The notes below the pieces were generated by a model. The model ran no database searches and was not told where the DNA came from. It saw only the letters and a list, made by a program, of their open reading frames with translations. The translations under genes and the position numbers were made by a program. Positions 59,717-64,000 of a stretch of 64,000 nt of DNA are shown here, piece by piece; the stretch's first letter is position 1; the number at the start of each line of letters is the position of its first letter. Source of the stretch: Streptococcus urinalis 2285-97 (GTDB lineage Bacteria > Bacillota > Bacilli > Lactobacillales > Streptococcaceae); assembly GCF_000188055.2 (NCBI RefSeq), contig NZ_AEUZ02000001.1, positions 944,001-1,008,000 on the forward strand, given 5' to 3'.

Positions 59717-60829
59717 TTATTTCCCTAATATTGTATGTAGTGCTTTACTAAGCTCACTGATATCTTTTTCAGTATTTAATTCAGAAAGACTAATTCTAAC
59801 GGACTCTTCAAGCCTAGATGAAGAGTCACCATAAATGCTTTCCAAAACATGACTTGGTTCGACTGCACCAGCAGTACAAGCCGATCCTGTTGAAATAGCT
59901 ATACCCATTAAATCAAGTTGCGTCAATAAAATATCATTTTTCTTACCAGGAAATCCAATGTTAATCACGTATGGTAAGCTATTTTTTGATTCATTTAAAT
60001 AATAGTTTAAATCAGAAATAGACTCTAAAAAGTATGATTTTAAATGAGTAACTTTTTGCAGATTATCATCTCTATTTTGAATAGCTGTTTTTAATGCTTG
60101 AGTCATTCCAGAAATTCCAATTAGATTTTCCGTACTAGCTCGTCTTTTATTTTCTTGGTCACCTCCGTGAAGAAGGCTATCGAATTGTTGTGAACGATGA
60201 TAAAGAAGACCGATACCTTTTGGTCCATGAAATTTATGTGCAGATAGTGATAGGAAATCAATATTATCTTTTTCAAGATTAATATCCAATTTACCAGCTA
60301 CTTGGACCGCATCAACATGGAACTTAGCTTTATGATGTTTTAATAAGTCACCAATTTCATGAATTGGTAATATCATTCCGGTTTCATTGTTAGCATACAT
60401 TGTACTGACTAAAATAGTGTCATCTCTAAGTGCTCTCTTGATAGAATCTACTGTAATTTCACCATCTTCTGGTTTTATATACGTAATTTGAAAACCAAGT
60501 CTTTCTTCTAAATATTTCATGGTATTTAGAACTGAATGATGTTCGATTTCAGTAGTGATAATATGTTTTCCATTTTCCTGATTAGCTAAAGCATAACCTT
60601 TTATTGCGGTGTTATTACTCTCAGTACCACCTGAAGTAAAAATGATTTCTAATGGAGAAGCATTCAATAATGATGCGATTGTTTCACGACTCTCTCTTAG
60701 TTCCTGGCTAGCTTTTCTTCCAAAATGGTGCAGACTTGATGGATTTCCAAAATTTTCCATTGTTTTAGTCATTGCTGAAATAACATCAGGTGTTAGAGCT
60801 GTAGTTGCAGCATTATCGAGATAAATCAT
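59717..60829 (-). CDS. Cysteine desulfurase (NifS/IscS-like)
   Basis: This 370-residue PLP enzyme takes sulfur from cysteine for tRNA thiolation or Fe-S work. YLDNAATTALTPDVI at the start, PLP Lys in SLSAHKFHGPKGIGLLY, catalytic Cys in STGSACTAGAVEPSHV, and the TEIEHHSVL His. It starts three bases after prs. Partner identity (MnmA or ThiI) cannot be told here. Confidence 0.93.
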   Translation of the reverse strand: MIYLDNAATTALTPDVISAMTKTMENFGNPSSLHHFGRKASQELRESRETIASLLNASPLEIIFTSGGTESNNTAIKGYALANQENGKHIITTEIEHHSVLNTMKYLEERLGFQITYIKPEDGEITVDSIKRALRDDTILVSTMYANNETGMILPIHEIGDLLKHHKAKFHVDAVQVAGKLDINLEKDNIDFLSLSAHKFHGPKGIGLLYHRSQQFDSLLHGGDQENKRRASTENLIGISGMTQALKTAIQNRDDNLQKVTHLKSYFLESISDLNYYLNESKNSLPYVINIGFPGKKNDILLTQLDLMGIAISTGSACTAGAVEPSHVLESIYGDSSSRLEESVRISLSELNTEKDISELSKALHTILGK

Positions 60830-60832
60830 AAA

Positions 60833-61807
60833 TTATTTTTCTTCCTCTGGATGATATGAAAATAGTGGACTAAGTGGTTTTCTTTCGTGAATACGAATAA
60901 TAGCTTCAGCAATTAGTTCACTTGCTGAAAGATAGGTAATGGTTTCTGGAACTCGTTCTTTTGTTTTTACTGAATCAGTAACGACAATTTCTTTAATAGG
61001 AGAAGCATCCAATACATCGGCAGCACCTCCCGCAAAAATACCATGACTAGCAACAGCAAAAATATCAGTTACTCCACCTCTTTCAAGAATCTTTGCCGCT
61101 TCAGCAAATGTTTTTCCAGTATTTAAAATATCATCTATCAAAATGGCTTTTTTACCAGCAACATCACCGATAATATAGCCTTCTTCGCGTTCAGAGTCAT
61201 CTTGAGCATAGTCAATTATTGCTAATGGTGAATTAAGGTATTCTGCTAAACTACGAGCTCTTTTAATTCCAGAATTTTTTGGACTTACGATAACAGTATC
61301 GGTACCAGATAAACCTTTTTTACAATAATAATCTGCAAAGAAAGGAACAGTGAAGAGGTTATCAACAGGAATATCAAAGAAACCTTGAACCTGAACGGCA
61401 TGTAAATCTAAGGTAACAACACGGTCAACACCAGCTTTACTTAGCATGTTTGCAACAAGTTTTGCTGTAATTGGTTCCCGCTGATTTGCCACACGATCTT
61501 GTCTTGAGTATCCAAAGTAAGGAAGAACAACATTAATTGAATTTGCACTTGCACGTTTACAAGCATCAATCATAATAAGAAGTTCCCACAAGTTATCATT
61601 GACAGGGAAACTAGTTGATTGAATGATGTAGATGTCATCTCCACGTACGGTCTCTTCGATGTTGATCATAATTTCTCCGTCAGAAAATTGACGTGTTGAT
61701 AACTTTCCTAATGGAATACCTGAAGCTTTAGAAATTTTTTCAGCAATTTCAATGTTTGAAGTTAACGAAAAAAGTTTAATTTGCTTATCAGCATAACGTT
61801 CAGTCAT
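60833..61807 (-). CDS. prs: Ribose-phosphate pyrophosphokinase
   Basis: This enzyme of 324 residues makes PRPP from ribose-5-phosphate and [41 protein letters not shown] and the PRPP loop [17 protein letters not shown] are complete. I chose the ATG at 61807 ([11 protein letters not shown]), as in other streptococci; AAGGAG is 12 bases away, longer than usual. First gene of the prs-desulfurase-DUF1831 unit. Confidence 0.95.
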   Translation of the reverse strand: MTERYADKQIKLFSLTSNIEIAEKISKASGIPLGKLSTRQFSDGEIMINIEETVRGDDIYIIQSTSFPVNDNLWELLIMIDACKRASANSINVVLPYFGYSRQDRVANQREPITAKLVANMLSKAGVDRVVTLDLHAVQVQGFFDIPVDNLFTVPFFADYYCKKGLSGTDTVIVSPKNSGIKRARSLAEYLNSPLAIIDYAQDDSEREEGYIIGDVAGKKAILIDDILNTGKTFAEAAKILERGGVTDIFAVASHGIFAGGAADVLDASPIKEIVVTDSVKTKERVPETITYLSASELIAEAIIRIHERKPLSPLFSYHPEEEK

Positions 61808-61924
61808 GATTTGAATGTTCTCCTTATTTTTAAACAAAGTATTATCTTATAACTTTTGTCAAAGATACGTAACCATTACTATTTTACCAAAAAATTTAAA
61901 ATAATTCAGTTAGTTTAACAATTA

Positions 61925-62494
61925 TTATTTTAAGAGTGTCTGACTAAATCTTGCAACCTTACTTTTAGAGTATTTGAATTGAATATTTTCATTGATAAGA
62001 AACTGGTTGAAATCTTTTTTTCCTTGATTGCTATCACTAACCTCGAGTTCTAATTCGAAATCTGTCACATTAGAATACTCATTAAAATCAATCGCTAATA
62101 GTCCGATAGGAAGTTTAACTTCTCTTCTTTTTGTGGTTAAGTGACCAAAACATTTGATGTCATTTAAAGTAATATTTTCTTGGTTTAGAATTTTTGTAAT
62201 ATCGTTAGAAGGAAAGTTATTCGTTTGGATAATATTATTGGCTTCTTCGAGTGATAACTTGATATTGTACTCTTTATTGCCAACTTCTTGTGGAATTTTG
62301 AGTGTTATCTCAGCTTTTTGGCTCAGAATTCGGATTCTAAGAGACATTTTATGAGATTTTAAAGCATAATTGGGAGTATCAAAATAATAATTAGTTTGTT
62401 CAAAAATAGGATGTGACTTATATTTTTCCGAAAGTTTGTCATATTCCGTTTTTGTTAATAATGTTTTATATTCAATTTCAAGATTGGTTGCCAT
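61925..62494 (-). CDS. CYTH domain protein (triphosphate tunnel metalloenzyme)
   Basis: This 189-residue protein has the CYTH N-terminal ExExK motif (LEIEYKTLL), SLRIRILSQKAEITLKIP and the C-terminal ELELEVSD strand, all parts of the tunnel fold. Members act on inorganic or organic triphosphates. I chose the ATG at 62494, nine bases after AGAGGAAAA. It is divergent from relQ, a link conserved in Firmicutes that suggests a role near (p)ppGpp metabolism. Confidence 0.87.
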   Translation of the reverse strand: MATNLEIEYKTLLTKTEYDKLSEKYKSHPIFEQTNYYFDTPNYALKSHKMSLRIRILSQKAEITLKIPQEVGNKEYNIKLSLEEANNIIQTNNFPSNDITKILNQENITLNDIKCFGHLTTKRREVKLPIGLLAIDFNEYSNVTDFELELEVSDSNQGKKDFNQFLINENIQFKYSKSKVARFSQTLLK

Positions 62495-62524
62495 GTCTTT
62501 TCCTCTTTTTAACTTCAATTATGG

Positions 62525-62530
62525 TATAAT
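62525..62530 (+). promoter_or_regulatory. -10 element of relQ-nadK
   Basis: TATAAT, preceded by TGG (extended -10 form), lies about 60 bases before the relQ ATG; no clear -35 box. Confidence 0.5.
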
Positions 62531-62588
62531 AAATTGTTATGTTAATTTTATAAAAAACTCACATTTTTGACAAGAAAGGAGTCGTTTG

Positions 62589-63260
62589 ATGGTAGTAGAT
62601 TGGGAACAATTTTTAGATCCTTATATTCAAACAGTGGGCGAGTTAAAGATTAAATTACGTGGGATACGTAAACAATTTAGAAAACAAAATCGCCATTCTC
62701 CGATTGAGTTTGTGACTGGTAGAGTAAAATCAGTCGAAAGCATTCAGGAAAAAATGATTAGAAGACACGTTCTTGAAGAGAATATAGCTCAAGATATCCA
62801 AGATATTGCTGGTCTTAGAATTATGGTCCAATTCGTAGATGATGTCGACGAAGTGCTATCCATTCTTCGCAAAAGACAAGATATGAAGATTGTTTTCGAA
62901 AGAGACTATATTCGTCATATGAAATCTAGTGGCTACCGTTCCTATCATGTTGTCATCGAATATCCTGTTGATACTATTGATGGACAAAAAAAGGTATTGG
63001 CTGAGATCCAGATTAGAACTTTAGCAATGAATTTTTGGGCAACGATAGAGCACTCTCTCAATTATAAGTATCAAGGTGAATTTCCAAAGGAGATAAAACG
63101 CCGTCTAGAAACAACAGCTAAGATAGCACTTGAACTTGATGAAGAGATGAGAAAAATTAGAGAAGATATCAGAGAAGCGCAGCTTTTATTTGATCCAGCA
63201 AACCGTAAATTAAGTGATGGTGTAGGAAATAGTGATGACACAGACGAATTATACAGATAA
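62589..63260 (+). CDS. relQ: Small alarmone synthetase RelQ
   Basis: This protein of 223 residues makes (p)ppGpp without a hydrolase domain. RelA/SpoT synthetase features: [51 protein letters not shown] and [23 protein letters not shown] at 62589 with AAAGGAG seven bases upstream is preferred to a TTG one codon earlier. nadK overlaps its end by 26 bases. Confidence 0.94.
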   Translation: MVVDWEQFLDPYIQTVGELKIKLRGIRKQFRKQNRHSPIEFVTGRVKSVESIQEKMIRRHVLEENIAQDIQDIAGLRIMVQFVDDVDEVLSILRKRQDMKIVFERDYIRHMKSSGYRSYHVVIEYPVDTIDGQKKVLAEIQIRTLAMNFWATIEHSLNYKYQGEFPKEIKRRLETTAKIALELDEEMRKIREDIREAQLLFDPANRKLSDGVGNSDDTDELYR

Positions 63261-64000
63261 AGTAACTCGCGTTGCAATCATAGCAAATGGAAAATACCAA
63301 AGTAAGCGCGTGGCCTCAAAACTTTTTTCAATATTAAAAGATGATAACGATTTTTATCTATCAAAGAAAAACCCAGATATTGTGATTACAATAGGTGGTG
63401 ATGGTATGTTATTATCAGCATTTCATATGTACGAAAAAGAGCTAGATACTGTTAGATTTGTTGGTATCCATACAGGTCATCTTGGATTTTATACTGATTA
63501 CAGAGATTATGAAGTTGATCAGTTAATTGAAAATTTAAGAGCAGATAATGGTCAAAGTGCAGCTTATCCAATATTAAAAGTAACAATTTACTTAGAAAAT
63601 GGTAAGGTTATTAAGGCAAGAGCTCTAAATGAAGCGACTATTAGACGTATTGAAAAAACAATGGTAGCAGATGTTATCATTAACAAAGTACCTTTTGAGC
63701 GCTTTAGAGGAGACGGAATGTTGATTGCAACACCAACTGGCAGCACGGCATATAATAAATCTTTAGGAGGGTCTGTATTACACCCTACAATTGAAGCCCT
63801 TCAACTGACTGAGATTTCTAGCCTTAACAATCGTGTCTATCGTGCGTTAGGTTCTTCAGTTATTATCCCCAAAAAAGATAAAATCGAAATCATTCCAAAA
63901 CGTCTAGGAACCTACACCTTATCAGTTGACAACAAAACATTTCATTATAAAAATGTCACAAAAGTTGACTATTCAATTGACCATCATAAAATTCATTTTG
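63235..64000 (+). CDS. nadK: NAD kinase (3' end outside window)
   Basis: The frame from ATG 63235 ([20 protein letters not shown]) is open to the window end with 255 codons, of about 275-280 expected. NAD kinase marks: [30 protein letters not shown] and the [20 protein letters not shown] block. It makes NADP from NAD and ATP. Overlap with relQ and usual partner rluD-type gene downstream (outside) fit the streptococcal order. Confidence 0.95.
   Translation, partial: MTQTNYTDKVTRVAIIANGKYQSKRVASKLFSILKDDNDFYLSKKNPDIVITIGGDGMLLSAFHMYEKELDTVRFVGIHTGHLGFYTDYRDYEVDQLIENLRADNGQSAAYPILKVTIYLENGKVIKARALNEATIRRIEKTMVADVIINKVPFERFRGDGMLIATPTGSTAYNKSLGGSVLHPTIEALQLTEISSLNNRVYRALGSSVIIPKKDKIEIIPKRLGTYTLSVDNKTFHYKNVTKVDYSIDHHKIHF

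Overview
The window looks like chromosomal DNA of a low-GC streptococcus, most likely a pyogenic-group species. Gene content and order support this: a mevalonate pathway locus, thyA-folA-clpX-engB, a clpL gene under an apparent CtsR site, rplJ-rplL, a folC-folE-folP-folB-folK operon, murB-potABCD, and a group A streptococcus-like shr-shp-siaABCDEFGH heme locus. I see no rRNA or tRNA gene, CRISPR array, intact insertion sequence or prophage. The species cannot be fixed from the sequence alone.

Layout. 1-2615: the end of mvaD, then mvaK2 and fni (mevalonate to IPP/DMAPP). 2626-6140: a RofA-like regulator gene broken by a stop codon, divergent from a thioester-domain LPXTG adhesin with 70-residue repeats. 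6167-9803 (minus): hemolysin III-like protein, DUF1836 protein, then mvaA and mvaS. 9992-13468: thyA, folA, a 56-residue membrane protein, clpX, engB. 13499-15598: clpL. 15830-16920: L10 leader, rplJ, rplL. 17341-20811: an orphan RmlC-like epimerase, an unknown 106-residue protein, and a glucose dehydrogenase (broken) plus GlcU pair. 20950-22221: a ThrE-type exporter. 22345-32041: the heme-acquisition locus, in which shr is reduced to a possible tail and shp, siaA, siaD and siaE are disrupted, while siaB, siaC, siaF, siaG and siaH are open. 32069-33004: polysaccharide deacetylase. 33248-36323: hom, thrB, a RarD-like transporter. 36379-39870: folate operon. 39939-40229: a small secreted protein with an internal duplication. 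40595-45277: murB and potABCD. 45390-46928: ClC channel. 47022-47855: a LicT-like antiterminator broken by TGA. 47882-51531: AraC regulator divergent from a secreted Bsp/CHAP protein. 51753-55709: SGNH hydrolase, HAD phosphatase, an internally deleted 6-phospho-beta-glucosidase and its intact paralogue. 55806-57642: AI-2E family membrane protein and radC. 57639-61807 (minus): frameshifted class-I amidotransferase, rex, DUF4649, DUF1831, cysteine desulfurase, prs. 62494-64000: CYTH protein (minus), relQ, and the start of nadK.

Two themes stand out. First, gene decay is unusually dense and selective: nine disrupted loci plus two probable remnants, falling in niche functions (heme capture, adhesin regulation, glucose oxidation, beta-glucoside use) while housekeeping operons are untouched. 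This suggests a lineage adapting to a new niche, with sequencing error a partial alternative for the homopolymer lesions. Second, the surface proteins are notable: a thioester adhesin beside a dead regulator, a WalR-type site upstream of a protein with two CHAP-like domains that both lack the catalytic cysteine, and a small secreted protein with two WERPYKLP units behind a consensus promoter.
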